DNA from: Planctomycetota bacterium
GTDB lineage: Bacteria; Planctomycetota; Planctomycetia; Planctomycetales; Planctomycetaceae
Assembly (NCBI GenBank): GCA_003670925.1
Contig: QWQG01000254.1
Coordinates: 1-64,000 of the forward strand
Direction: 5' to 3'
Length of the DNA: 64,000 bases
In this document: positions 14,203 through 23,679 of the stretch, piece after piece
Layout: each line of letters starts with the position of its first letter
Numbering within the stretch: position 1 is the first letter of the stretch
The notes under the pieces: model-generated
The model's input: only the letters and a program-made list of their open reading frames with translations
What the model was told of the DNA's origin: nothing
Databases searched by the model: none
Position numbers and translations under genes: made by a program

Positions 14203-16695
14203 TTGGGAACACTTCCACCACCATCACTCCGTTTACCTCGAGTCCGAGACGACCTGACGATTCAGGCGATCTCAGCGACCGAGTACGTCATCAAGCGTCG
14301 CGAAGGTCGTGAGTATTTCAGCGTAGGCCCACAGGAAGCATGCCTCCTAGAATTGCTCAACGGGAAAAACAGTTTCAGCGACATTCAAGGGACCTACTTC
14401 GAGCGGTTTGCGCAGAATCTCAGCGAAGCAGATCTCGGTGAATTTCTGCAGGCCGTGCAGCCGATGGGCTTGTTGCAGACGCTGCCGAAGCCAGAATCAG
14501 GATTGGGAAAGGCTCCGTCAGAGGGAGTGTCAGAAAAAGACCCTGTATTCTCGAAGACGCGATCTTCATCCACCGAATCCGTCCGTCCAAAGAAACGTTC
14601 TCCGTTGAATGGGCAGTCCGTTCTCTTCTTTCGGATTCCGTTGTGCGATCCTGATGCGTTTCTTGAGCGACTTGTGAGTTGGATCCCCTTCGTCTGGACG
14701 CGGGGATTTCTTGTCCTTTCCAGCTGCGTGATGCTGGCCGCGTTGTGCGTGATGATTTCCAGTTCCCATCTGTTGGTCGCGGGGATTTCTAAAACACACG
14801 GATGGAGTGATGCGATTTTGTTTCTGTGTGTGATGCTCGGTTGCACCTGGCTGCATGAGATGGCGCATGGGGCGACGCTGAAGAGATTCGGTGGCGAAGT
14901 GCATGATTCCGGCATGCTCTTGATGTTCTTTACACCATGCCTGTACTGCAATGTTTCCGATGCATGGTTGATTCCCGACAAATGGAAGCGACTGGCCATT
15001 ACGGCCGCCGGAGGCTACTGCGATCTTTGTCTGTGGGCGGCCGGAGTCTTCGTGTGGCGCGTGACCGTGATTGGTACACCCATCAATCAAATGGCGTTCC
15101 TGATTCTGACGATTTGCGGCGGACGAAGCTTTCTGAACTTCAATCCGATGCTCAGGCTGGACGGCTACTATCTGCTGAGCGACTGGCTTTCGATTCCAAA
15201 TCTGCGGCCTCGGGCGATGGATTGCTGGATGAGTCATCTGCGGTGGATTCTCTGGGGAGCGGCTCCTCCTCCCGCTCTCCCCGAAAAACGCATATTACTG
15301 TTGTATGGCTGCATGTGCTGGGTCTTCGCGATCGGCTTTCTGGATCTGATTTTTGTTCAGTTCTTTGAGTACATGGGCGGTCAGTTTGGAATTGTCGGTA
15401 TGGTCTTCGTGGCACTCCTATTGTGTTTTGGACTTCGACGCGTGTTCAAGGGTTTCTTTGCAAGCGAGTTTGCGACAATGCTAAAATCACGATCCGGAAG
15501 AACGACCACGTGGACCATCGGACTATTGGGTCTCGCGGTGTTGCTCTTCATTGTTCCAGTCAAGAGTACGACTAGCGGCGACTTCGAGGTGCGACCTGGC
15601 AACATCGTGCAGGTACATATCCCGGTCGCCGGCATCGTCGAGAGGATTCTGGTCGAAGACGGCAGCGTGGTCGAAGAAGGTCAGCTGATTGCCGAACTCA
15701 AGTCTCCGACGCTTGAATCGGCGATCGTTCAGACGGAAGACATGCTGCGGGAAGTCGAAGCCAATCTTCGGAGACTCAAGACCGGAGCCCGCCCGGAAGA
15801 ATTGGACGCAGCCACGGATCGTGTTCGCCGTCTGACTGAATGGTATGAACTGGGGGCTGAAGAACTGCAGCAGGCGAAGGTTGCGCATGAACAGGACCTG
15901 CTGGTTCAGGAGCACCGGATTCGCGAAACTGTCGCTGCACTGGAAAACGCTAAGCAGGACATTCTGCAGTCGGAAAATCTCTATCGCCTCGGTGCTCTGG
16001 CAGGGATACAGTTGCGGCAGCTGCGTCTGGAAGTTCTGCAGACTGAATCCAAACTCGCTCAGGTCCAAGCAGCGACAAACGCATCAAAGGCGTTGGGCGT
16101 GAGGTCCAAAGAAGCAGAGATTTCCCGACGTGAGCAAGAACTAGCGGATGCGAAGGATCGTCTCGGCCTGTTGCTGGCTGGCAGTCGTCCGGAAGAAATC
16201 GCGGCCGAAGAAGCACGCAAAGCACGAGCCGAGCATGAGCTGACTTTTCAGAAATCCCGCCTGGAAAAATTGAAGATCTTGGCTCCTACGTCCGGAATCT
16301 TCTATGCCCCGCGACTCAAGGAACGCATCGGTCTGGCGGTGCTTCAGGATTCACTCTTCTGCACGATTGAAAAACCGGAAACATCAAGAGTCGAAATCTC
16401 TGTGAGCGAAGATGAAGCCGCACACATGAAGCCAGGTCAGCCGGTCACTCTGAAGGCTCGGGCAATTCCGTTTGAGACTTTCGAGGCAACCGTGGAAGGC
16501 ATTTCCCCGGTCGCTCAGAAGACGGTTACGACTGGATTCAACGCTATCATTGTGCATTGCCAGATTCGCAATCCGGATGGTCGTCTGAAATCCGGAATGA
16601 CAGGTTTCGGAAGAGTGACTCGAGGCTCGAATACGATTGGTGTCATCATGCTTACAAAAGGAATTCGTTACCTGCGAACGGAGTTCTGGTGGTAA
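14203..16695 (+). CDS. PqqD-like / M50 metalloprotease / HlyD fusion protein
   Basis: This 830-aa membrane protein joins three modules. Residues 15-92 resemble PqqD-type peptide-recognition domains (YFSVGPQEACLLELLNG, then FLQAVQPMGLL). Residues 160-450 form a site-2-protease-like membrane domain with HEMAH at 218-222 (HExxH) and NFNPMLRLDGYY, whose Asp320 would be the third zinc ligand. From about 455, after a TM helix, there is a HlyD-type adaptor: lipoyl-like half (VAGIVERILVEDGSVVEEGQ), a long coiled coil (about 510-680), the second lipoyl half and a barrel. Such proteins likely process or move a substrate through the envelope. The start is a TTG at 14203, chosen because the frame opens there. 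Its stop faces that of the convergent TolC-like gene 10 bases away. Confidence 0.85.
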   Translation: MGTLPPPSLRLPRVRDDLTIQAISATEYVIKRREGREYFSVGPQEACLLELLNGKNSFSDIQGTYFERFAQNLSEADLGEFLQAVQPMGLLQTLPKPESGLGKAPSEGVSEKDPVFSKTRSSSTESVRPKKRSPLNGQSVLFFRIPLCDPDAFLERLVSWIPFVWTRGFLVLSSCVMLAALCVMISSSHLLVAGISKTHGWSDAILFLCVMLGCTWLHEMAHGATLKRFGGEVHDSGMLLMFFTPCLYCNVSDAWLIPDKWKRLAITAAGGYCDLCLWAAGVFVWRVTVIGTPINQMAFLILTICGGRSFLNFNPMLRLDGYYLLSDWLSIPNLRPRAMDCWMSHLRWILWGAAPPPALPEKRILLLYGCMCWVFAIGFLDLIFVQFFEYMGGQFGIVGMVFVALLLCFGLRRVFKGFFASEFATMLKSRSGRTTTWTIGLLGLAVLLFIVPVKSTTSGDFEVRPGNIVQVHIPVAGIVERILVEDGSVVEEGQLIAELKSPTLESAIVQTEDMLREVEANLRRLKTGARPEELDAATDRVRRLTEWYELGAEELQQAKVAHEQDLLVQEHRIRETVAALENAKQDILQSENLYRLGALAGIQLRQLRLEVLQTESKLAQVQAATNASKALGVRSKEAEISRREQELADAKDRLGLLLAGSRPEEIAAEEARKARAEHELTFQKSRLEKLKILAPTSGIFYAPRLKERIGLAVLQDSLFCTIEKPETSRVEISVSEDEAAHMKPGQPVTLKARAIPFETFEATVEGISPVAQKTVTTGFNAIIVHCQIRNPDGRLKSGMTGFGRVTRGSNTIGVIMLTKGIRYLRTEFWW

Positions 16696-16705
16696 CACCA
16701 CGCGG

Positions 16706-18712
16706 TCATTGACGGACTGGCGTCTCAACCCTTGCGGGACCTGCATCGCTGTCGTGCGGCAAGTCGAATGTTGACGCTCCTGCAGGCAGTAGCGGTTGCA
16801 TTTCGTCCAAGAAGGAATGCCCGAGCATGAGTCCGTCGGCTGGCGGCAGCAATCCTGAAGAAAGTCGAGGCTCGACTGCTTTCTGCGAGGCTTGGACCAT
16901 CTGCTGCAGCGGCCCCGGATTGGCACGATAGTCCTGATTAAGAATGCCGGTATGCCCGCTCCGCGTTCCTCCATCGGTCGCCTGAGTGGCCTGTTGTCGC
17001 CACTGGTAGACACTGATGCCTTCTGCCTGATTCAGGTCTGCCAGCAACGTATTGTATTCAGCCAGAGCCTCGCCGACATCACTCACGGCATCGACATAAG
17101 ATCGCATGGCCGACTGCAGATCCGTCAGAGCTAGGAGCAGCCAATCCTGCCTTGAGTTGGAGGCTTGCGGCTGCGTGTAGCGAATTCTGGAGACGCGGAG
17201 CCATTCCTGAGTTTCCTGAGCCTGCAGTTTTGCAATCTCCAACCGCTGCCATTGTGCGTGCAGATCGGAGACCAGCTCGGTGATTTCGAAGGCCACGTTC
17301 TGCTCGAGTGCATTGAGACGAATATGCACACGAGCCACATCCAGTTCGGCGATCTGCCGTCGGCTGCGCGCCGTCTTGTTCCCAATCGGGACTTCCATTC
17401 CAAGTCCCAGCGTCCAGTCTGTATAGTTCGATGTAGCTGCCTGTCGAAAACTGTCGCTCAATCGGTCAGCAAGTCCGTTTATATAATACTCACCATGCAG
17501 GTCTAGGGATGGCAGTACCTGATTCTCTGCAACCCGCAGTACGATGTTTTTTTCACGCAGCTGTTCGCGAATAAAGTTGAGCGATGGTCTGTTGCTGATC
17601 GCGACCTGCACGAGTGTCGGAATATCTTCCGGTGGCGGAGTCTCGCTGGGTCTTTCTGATGGCAGAAAGAAAGGCAACACGTCTGGCTGACCGCCGAGCA
17701 GTTGTCGGAGCTGCAGGACTCTCTTGCGGAGGTTGCCCTGCATGAGACTCTGCGTGCGGCGAAAGCCATTCAGCTGAAACCGGGCGCGGGCGACATCGGC
17801 CAGAATTGATCGATCCGCTTTCCAGCGAAGTTCTTCAACCCGCACGCTCTCTTCAGCCAGCGGCAGAATTGTTTTAACGGCTTCCAGTGCTAAATGGGCC
17901 GAATACAAACGCCAGTAGCCTTCTGTGATGCTGCGAATCTGCGAATTCAGCACATCCTCCAGTGCCCAGCGCGACTGATTCGCCTGCGTCTGAGCAATTT
18001 GAATGGGTGCGAGGGCAACCCCACGGCCAGCACCTCTCAGGACTGGCTGGATCACTCTCGCGACGTAGGTCGTTGAATAAATTGGATTGAATTGCCCAGG
18101 ATCCACGCCTTTCGGCAGGTACAGGTAAGCTAACGGAGGTTCAAACCCCACGCTCAGAGATCCTCCAGTTGTCAGCGGTTGAGTGACTCTGGCAAAGACA
18201 CTGGACATTTCACGGCTGGTGTTTGCTGCGATGCCTGGCCCGAAGAATGCGTTGGGTGGCTGGTCAATGATACTGCGATCGAGATTTGCAGTCAGTCGGG
18301 GCTGAAATCGGCCCTGCTCCACTGCGATTCGCTGTTCAGCAATCAGGACGTCTGTTGGCAGAATCGTCGCCACATTGACCCTTCCGTCCAAGACGCGCAC
18401 GACGGACGAATCCATGAGTGCGGCCTCGATCGCATCACGCAGAGTCAACGGCAGGTAGATGGCTGGTTCGACTGATTGTGTCCCAGCCAAATCTGCCGCT
18501 ATCGCCAGTGGTTCTGCTGTTCCGGAACTGTCTGGAATCCCGTCCTGACCGCGAATCACAGGCGCGTCAGTCCCCGGACGAAATTCTGTCAGCGAACAGC
18601 ATCCAGAAAACGCAGTCATCAGGAACAGCAGGCACAGTGTTTTGGGTATGTGAGGGGCCACTGTCAATGGGCACGCTAAATGTGTGTGTTGATTCCGAAT
18701 CCGTTGGATCAT
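16706..18712 (-). CDS. TolC-family outer membrane efflux lipoprotein
   Basis: TolC-type proteins form an outer membrane and periplasmic channel that works with HlyD-type adaptors. After a hydrophobic signal ending in a lipobox-like LMTAFSGC, the protein has long amphipathic helices in two repeats (TLRDAIEAALMDSSVVRVLD; later ALEQNVAFEITELVSDLH), plus the strand regions typical of OEP domains (VTQPLTTGGSLSVGF; LGLGMEVPIGNKTARSRR). The C-terminal 90 residues are an extra, probably unstructured, Pro/Gln-rich tail. The start at 18712 (ATG) is a choice among several in-frame Met codons; the longest frame begins at 18802. It converges with the M50-HlyD gene, a natural partner. Confidence 0.88.
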   Translation of the reverse strand: MIQRIRNQHTHLACPLTVAPHIPKTLCLLFLMTAFSGCCSLTEFRPGTDAPVIRGQDGIPDSSGTAEPLAIAADLAGTQSVEPAIYLPLTLRDAIEAALMDSSVVRVLDGRVNVATILPTDVLIAEQRIAVEQGRFQPRLTANLDRSIIDQPPNAFFGPGIAANTSREMSSVFARVTQPLTTGGSLSVGFEPPLAYLYLPKGVDPGQFNPIYSTTYVARVIQPVLRGAGRGVALAPIQIAQTQANQSRWALEDVLNSQIRSITEGYWRLYSAHLALEAVKTILPLAEESVRVEELRWKADRSILADVARARFQLNGFRRTQSLMQGNLRKRVLQLRQLLGGQPDVLPFFLPSERPSETPPPEDIPTLVQVAISNRPSLNFIREQLREKNIVLRVAENQVLPSLDLHGEYYINGLADRLSDSFRQAATSNYTDWTLGLGMEVPIGNKTARSRRQIAELDVARVHIRLNALEQNVAFEITELVSDLHAQWQRLEIAKLQAQETQEWLRVSRIRYTQPQASNSRQDWLLLALTDLQSAMRSYVDAVSDVGEALAEYNTLLADLNQAEGISVYQWRQQATQATDGGTRSGHTGILNQDYRANPGPLQQMVQASQKAVEPRLSSGLLPPADGLMLGHSFLDEMQPLLPAGASTFDLPHDSDAGPARVETPVRQ

Positions 18713-18937
18713 CTGCAGCACGAATCGTACGATCTGCCTTTGCTTCCGATACATGGATGACGCACAGCATATCAGAGCCGAACCTTCTGATGAGCGACGC
18801 AAACAACAGGGAAAATGGTTTCAATCGACTGTTGAGAAGACGTCTGAATCGAAAGCGGCAGTTCCTGCAGGAGTCCGCTCGAATGTGGCTGATCGTGCGC
18901 CGCACAAGGCATCGTTCAACCCCGGGCTATCTGCAAC

Positions 18938-19144
18938 TCAGGCGTGTTTCAGTGCCATTGCGACCAGTGCTTCCTTATTCCGCATGCTGTAGATAATCGC
19001 GAGATTCACACGATAGCGGTGACAGTTCATGTCGTCTTCAAATTCCCATGCGCTGCAGTCAGCAAGACTTCCCGAGAAGACTCCTGTCCAGTCGGAAGCC
19101 CAGACATCCGGGTTTGTTTCCACTCCCGAAGCTCCGAATTTCAC
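18938..19144 (-). CDS. Small hypothetical protein coupled to dus
   Basis: A 68-aa frame begins with GTG overlapping the dus stop (GTGA), the classic sign of translational coupling. The product is Trp/Asp/Cys-containing and protein-like (DVWASDWTGVFSGSLADC, then NCHRYRVNLAIIYSMRNKEA). I do not recognise a family. Above this point the frame is a shadow of dus, so the real gene should be just this part. It fills most of the otherwise empty interval before the TolC-like gene. Confidence 0.45.
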   Translation of the reverse strand: MKFGASGVETNPDVWASDWTGVFSGSLADCSAWEFEDDMNCHRYRVNLAIIYSMRNKEALVAMALKHA

Positions 19145-20205
19145 GACACAGGTTCGGCACAGGAAACTGCCAGCGGCTGTCCTGAGTTTCCAGGATCGGC
19201 CGGAAATTGTCCGGGTTGGTCGATGGCATAATGGCAGGCTATGACCTCGTGCCAGTCTGCGGCGTTCTTGACTGCGATGAATGCAGCCCGCACGGCTTCC
19301 GCAGCGGGGTGCCACGCGGAGTAATGAATGCAGAACTTGCGAAGTTGTTTGGACACTTGATCCGAGGGAAGAATCTGTTCCGCTAAGCGGAAGTGTTCGC
19401 AGATCACATCCCGCTGTGCATACACGCGCGGTGGTTGCGGCAGTGGTTCGCCGCGCAGCAGGGCCGCGGCTTGAGCGAAGATCCACGGGTTGCCAATTGA
19501 GCCTCGCGCTGCTGTGACGCCGTCCACGCCGGTCTCCCGCAACATCCGCACGCAGTCGGCAGCGGTGAAAAGGTCGCCGCTGCCAAGAAGCGTACGCTGC
19601 GGAAAAAGTTGACGAACTTCCTTCAGGAAATCCCAGCGACTGGGCCCAACATATTTCTGCTCGACCGTGCGGCCATGTACGGTGACTGCGGCAATGCCGA
19701 GTTCAAAAGCAGATTCAATGATCCGAAAAAAATTGTCGCGACTTTGTGGCGTATCATCTAGTCCGCGTCGCATCTTCACGGTAACCGGTGTCGCGGACGG
19801 CACCGCATCGCGAACTCGCTGCAGAATTTCAATCGCAACACTCGGCTGCCCTAGATGGAAGCCGCCGCGACAACGTCCTGATGCCTTCTTGGCTGGACAC
19901 CCGAAATTGATATCGATCACATCGAAGCCGGCCTCCACCAATTTTTTGGCCGCTGGCGGAAACTCGCTCGGCTCCGCTCCCATCAATTGAGCTCCGACCG
20001 GATGATCGTTGTCCGTGACTAACAGATGATGTCGTGTCTTCGCGCGATCTTTCAGCGAACTGACAAATGAATCAATCATCACCTCACAAATCGAATACGG
20101 GGCACCCAGCTGCCGGGCAATCGCCCGCATCGGCCAGTCGCTGTAGCCACTCATCGCCGCTTGGACAACAGGGAGGTCAAGTTCAATGGTGCCGATGCAG
20201 AGCAA
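19141..20205 (-). CDS. dus: tRNA-dihydrouridine synthase
   Basis: Dus uses FMN and NADPH to reduce uridines in the tRNA D-loop. The TIM-barrel starts with LDLPVVQAAMSGYSDWPMR and has the catalytic-Cys motif INFGCPAKK. It also shows VTVKMRRGLDD, AVTVHGRTVEQKYVGPSRWD and the FMN-phosphate region GVDGVTAARGSIGNPWIF. The protein is about 354 aa from a TTG at 20205, placed just ahead of conserved sequence; the frame is open to 20325, and the true start is uncertain. The sequence after GCPAKK (ASGRCRGG) is longer and more basic than in E. coli Dus enzymes. A small frame overlaps its stop. Confidence 0.9.
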   Translation of the reverse strand: MLCIGTIELDLPVVQAAMSGYSDWPMRAIARQLGAPYSICEVMIDSFVSSLKDRAKTRHHLLVTDNDHPVGAQLMGAEPSEFPPAAKKLVEAGFDVIDINFGCPAKKASGRCRGGFHLGQPSVAIEILQRVRDAVPSATPVTVKMRRGLDDTPQSRDNFFRIIESAFELGIAAVTVHGRTVEQKYVGPSRWDFLKEVRQLFPQRTLLGSGDLFTAADCVRMLRETGVDGVTAARGSIGNPWIFAQAAALLRGEPLPQPPRVYAQRDVICEHFRLAEQILPSDQVSKQLRKFCIHYSAWHPAAEAVRAAFIAVKNAADWHEVIACHYAIDQPGQFPADPGNSGQPLAVSCAEPVS

Positions 20206-20341
20206 GTGGATTATTCCGACGTGGGTAAAATTGCAGGGGTGAAAGAAACAGACCCGGCACCTTTGCGAATCCCGGGCCAGAATTGAAGTTTCGCGTAAGC
20301 AGCAGATAGCACGCCTCGGACACATTCTTCGGTGCAGCTGA

Positions 20342-20941
20342 TCAGGCTTCTTCTAGTTCGACGTTCCAATATGCTTCGCTCACAAACTTGGACCAACTTT
20401 CGATGCGAACACCGTGTGGTGCGTAGACGGGGTTCCACTGCGGTTGCGTGGGTGTCCCGCGGAGCGGCATGTGGGCTTGTTCCGGAGTCCGGTTTGCCTT
20501 CCGCGTGTTGCAATCAATGCAGGCTAGCACGCAGTTTTTCCAACTAGAAAGTCCACCCCGTGAACGAGGCATCACATGGTCGATCGTCAGTTCTTCGCTG
20601 CCCGGCTTGCAACCACAATACTGGCACATAAATCCGTCGCGTTTGAACACATTCCGCCGACTGAATGCCACGATCTTGACCGGAAGTCGATCGTATCGCG
20701 TGAGCGTAATGACCTCCGGGACTTTCAGTGTTAGCCATTGAGTCCGGATGACAGGATCAACGTCGGCTGGACAAAGCAGAGACCAGTCTTCCCAACCATA
20801 AATCTGAAAATTGGATGGATCGACAATCCTCGCAGATTCATTCCAAACTTTGATGAGGGCCCGAGCGACCGTTGAGACCGCAACTGGTTGCCAGTTGCGG
20901 TTCAATACCAATGTTGGTCGTTCCAGAACAGAACTGGACAT
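20342..20941 (-). CDS. HNH endonuclease family protein
   Basis: The 199-aa protein ends in an HNH nuclease domain: RRNVFKRDGFMCQYCG, LTIDHVMPRSRGG, NCVLACIDCNTRKANRTPE. The two CxxC pairs bind a structural zinc and the DH of IDHV is the catalytic His. The N-terminal part (LVLNRNWQPVAVSTVARAL) is conserved in free-standing bacterial HNH proteins of this length. There is no methylase or restriction partner nearby. ATG at 20941 was chosen over a GTG three codons upstream. Its biological role is unclear. Confidence 0.88.
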   Translation of the reverse strand: MSSSVLERPTLVLNRNWQPVAVSTVARALIKVWNESARIVDPSNFQIYGWEDWSLLCPADVDPVIRTQWLTLKVPEVITLTRYDRLPVKIVAFSRRNVFKRDGFMCQYCGCKPGSEELTIDHVMPRSRGGLSSWKNCVLACIDCNTRKANRTPEQAHMPLRGTPTQPQWNPVYAPHGVRIESWSKFVSEAYWNVELEEA

Positions 20942-21192
20942 CGCAGTCACCTGCCGTTTCCGAGCCTATCCAAATAAAATATCAAGAGTTGCCGATCCAT
21001 CAGCGAGAAGGCTCAGCCACGTCCTTAGCATACGCACACCACGCGACGCTTGCCAACGACATCACCCATTTTTCACGTTGCCCCAAGAAAATTCGGATGT
21101 ATTTGAACGTTTTTTCCATGTGTGTCGCCCTGATCCCCTGCGACAATGTGCTTGCCGTGGCAGAGAGGAGATTGTGGTGCGTGCGAATCAGC

Positions 21193-22902
21193 TTACGCTT
21201 CCGGGGTAGGTCCAGCTGTGTCAGCGTTTGGTGACTTCTTGATGCGGTAGAGTAATTCTTCGCCCATCTTGCCGCTGCACTTGGGACACTTGGCTTTGGC
21301 GATCCCTTTGCCATTCGTTCCGCCAAGCTTGTTTTTGTTGCGGCCTTCTTCGCTGATCACCGCAGTACACGATTTGCAACGGTAGCCTGAAAGCTCAAGC
21401 TCATACGCTACATCCTGCTGGTAGTAGTTGAGATTCCGGACCGACTCCACGCGACTCTGATTGATAAAGCAACTCAGATTATCAGATTTGTCCGCCTCTG
21501 GAACTCCATTCTCGATAGCAGGCAGTTCCAAACTGAAGTTCGTCTTCAAAACTTCACGTAGCGCCCGAAACGTCGACAGGCTTTGCGAACAATATGCCTG
21601 CAACCCTCCCTCAGAAGCAATCGGCAGAAATATGGCAATCCTTCCGTCGCCAAACACCGGAACACCAGCAAACATCGATTCATGAGCCTTCAGGATTGGC
21701 TGCACAAGCCGAATTTCCGAGACCTGATCAGCACTGATCGAATGCACTTCAACCTCGGTCAACGTACTGAAATCACCCGCGGCCGCTATCTGTTCACGAA
21801 GTTGTTTGCGCTGCTCAACGCGATCGATCTTTGGAGCTTTTCCTAAGAGACCACGTTTCTTCTTGTCGGCCCCTGTGAACGCAATCACAACGATCTTTGA
21901 ATCGGTAAATGCCAAATCCGCTTCCACAAATTTGTCAGCGATGCTGCCAGGCTTCAAGACGATGGACGTCGGCGCAATCCGAAAGAAGCGGATATTTTCG
22001 ATCCACTTCACAGCCAATTTCCCGACTGCAGGCTTGTCTGCTTTCTTTTCCACCTTGCGGCGAATCTGAGGCACATTGATCGGTTGCTTGCACTGGCTGC
22101 AACGCACAAACTTTCCTGCCTGAGTTTCGCTGACGCGAACCCATGCCCCGCAAGGGCAGTGCAGCATCATCATCTTTCGCTGACGGTCCGCGATCTTGTC
22201 ACCGCGGCGTTTCTGGAGTTCCCGCTCTTCCTGCATGGCGATCGACAATAAGTCATCGTCAGTTGCGTTTAATTTGCCCCCAGTTGTTGCAGATGTCTCA
22301 GCAGACGCCGAGTTTCTTGTGGATGCTGGCGTCGGTCTTCCGCCTGGTGTCTTCTGCTGTGGCTTGTCCGGACCATCTGTCGGTTCCGCAGGCACCTGAG
22401 AGACAGCGGACACTGAGACACTCACTGGCCGTGACGGTTGGGCCTTTGGATTTGCCTCCAATTCAAATTCGGCCGGTGAAGAATCATCTCTCGTGTCCGC
22501 AAAACCATCAGACAACTCAAAGTCTTCGGCGTCGTAGGCTTTAGGAATTTCACCTTTCGAAGTGTCGTTCCGCGCTGGCAAATAATCCGTACGCTGACCC
22601 AGTGGAATCGTGCTGTAAATAATCTGCTGAGGAGTCGCGCTCATGTCACGATAACGCGCCGCAATATCCTCCCTTATGAATCCATTGCAACTCCAACAAC
22701 GTACCAACCCCGCGCGTACCATTTCTCCGCAGTGAGGACATGGATCCGCCAAGGTGGAACTCTTCATCGAGCCAACATCAAGGACTTCTGAAATGGAAGA
22801 GTCTTTTTGCTGGTAGAAGACGTGACCGCATTCCGGACACTCTGCGGTGTCAGAAAGAAGGATTGATTGGCACCCAGGGCAGGATCGAATGACGGTTGAC
22901 AT
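21193..22902 (-). CDS. Multi-zinc-ribbon protein of unknown function
   Basis: This 569-aa cytoplasmic protein has zinc ribbons at both ends. Three CxxC...CxxC knuckles lie in the first 75 residues (CPGC/CPEC, CPHC/CWSC), a fourth is at about residue 245-275 (CPCG/CSQC) and a final one is near 515-545 (CKSC/CPKC). Between the first ribbons and the fourth is a low-complexity Pro/Ser/Thr region (about 110-220). Residues 300-500 appear to be a folded domain of unknown type (PSSIVLKPGSI-like and VPVFGDGRIAIFLP). I do not recognise it; the ribbon layout suggests protein or nucleic acid binding. It is probably monocistronic. Confidence 0.75.
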   Translation of the reverse strand: MSTVIRSCPGCQSILLSDTAECPECGHVFYQQKDSSISEVLDVGSMKSSTLADPCPHCGEMVRAGLVRCWSCNGFIREDIAARYRDMSATPQQIIYSTIPLGQRTDYLPARNDTSKGEIPKAYDAEDFELSDGFADTRDDSSPAEFELEANPKAQPSRPVSVSVSAVSQVPAEPTDGPDKPQQKTPGGRPTPASTRNSASAETSATTGGKLNATDDDLLSIAMQEERELQKRRGDKIADRQRKMMMLHCPCGAWVRVSETQAGKFVRCSQCKQPINVPQIRRKVEKKADKPAVGKLAVKWIENIRFFRIAPTSIVLKPGSIADKFVEADLAFTDSKIVVIAFTGADKKKRGLLGKAPKIDRVEQRKQLREQIAAAGDFSTLTEVEVHSISADQVSEIRLVQPILKAHESMFAGVPVFGDGRIAIFLPIASEGGLQAYCSQSLSTFRALREVLKTNFSLELPAIENGVPEADKSDNLSCFINQSRVESVRNLNYYQQDVAYELELSGYRCKSCTAVISEEGRNKNKLGGTNGKGIAKAKCPKCSGKMGEELLYRIKKSPNADTAGPTPEA

Positions 22903-23249
22903 TATCAGTCCGTATGTTTGCCTTCGTCACTTCCACACGATCAAACAGAATCCTGTGGAAGTCGCTGGCAAGTCCTTCGGTATCATTGAAAAACTCAAAA
23001 TAGCTGCAAGTACTCGTACCATGTTATGATGTAACACTGCGGCAGCCAACGCCCCAAATTTCCGGATTTTGTTCCGGGATGTTGCTTAAACTCGCATGCT
23101 GTTACAGCAAATTCAGACCATTTGAAAGAACTGGCGCACCGTCAATTGGTAGAAAATGCCAACTTTCAGTAAAAAGAGTGTACTGGAGTTCATGCTGTTT
23201 TCCAGTCCTGTGCCGTAATTTAGGGATGCGGCAGTTCATTTTTCGCGAG
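22903..23249. other. Intergenic region without a recognised gene
   Basis: Downstream of the ABM gene and upstream of the zinc-ribbon gene I find only an 8-bp stem (cttccaca / tgtggaag) near 22929-22960. The rest is AT-rich relative to the flanks and probably carries the zinc-ribbon promoter. Confidence 0.45.
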
Positions 23250-23543
23250 TTACGTTCCTTGCAGCGGCTGACAAACATGAGCCACCCGGTCCACCAATGG
23301 CAGCACCTGTGGCGCATAAACCGTCGTGAATCCTTTGGCCGTACGATGTGTATCCAATGCCGCTTGAGATTCCCATTGTTCGATGAGAATGAAGGTGCCA
23401 GGCACGGTTTTAGACTCAAAGGCTTCAAAACGCACGCAACCCGGTTCCTGCCGAGACAGGTTCATTTGCATCGCAAGCAACTCACGCAACTGCGGCACGC
23501 TGTTGATGTCCTTGGCGCACAAGACGACGGTGATATCAATCAT
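23250..23543 (-). CDS. Antibiotic biosynthesis monooxygenase (ABM) domain protein
   Basis: The 97-aa protein is a single ABM-fold domain, the size of YgiN-like quinol monooxygenases. Conserved features are the N-terminal strand (MIDITVVLCAKD), the segment QEPGCVRFEAFES and the second half FILIEQWESQAALDTHRTAKGF. Such dimers oxidise quinols or related aromatics without a cofactor, but the substrate here is unknown. It reads leftward and is divergent from the sugar transferase that starts about 135 bases away. Confidence 0.85.
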   Translation of the reverse strand: MIDITVVLCAKDINSVPQLRELLAMQMNLSRQEPGCVRFEAFESKTVPGTFILIEQWESQAALDTHRTAKGFTTVYAPQVLPLVDRVAHVCQPLQGT

Positions 23544-23679
23544 TTTTTGCTTTCAACTTGTTGTGTTATCTGGACGAAGTGGACTACTTGCGCGAAACTG
23601 TGCGCTGCTTTTTTCCCGAATACTCTGCAGACTCCGCACTCTTTGAGTGATCCTTTAATTGTTCCTGAAGTGATATGCC

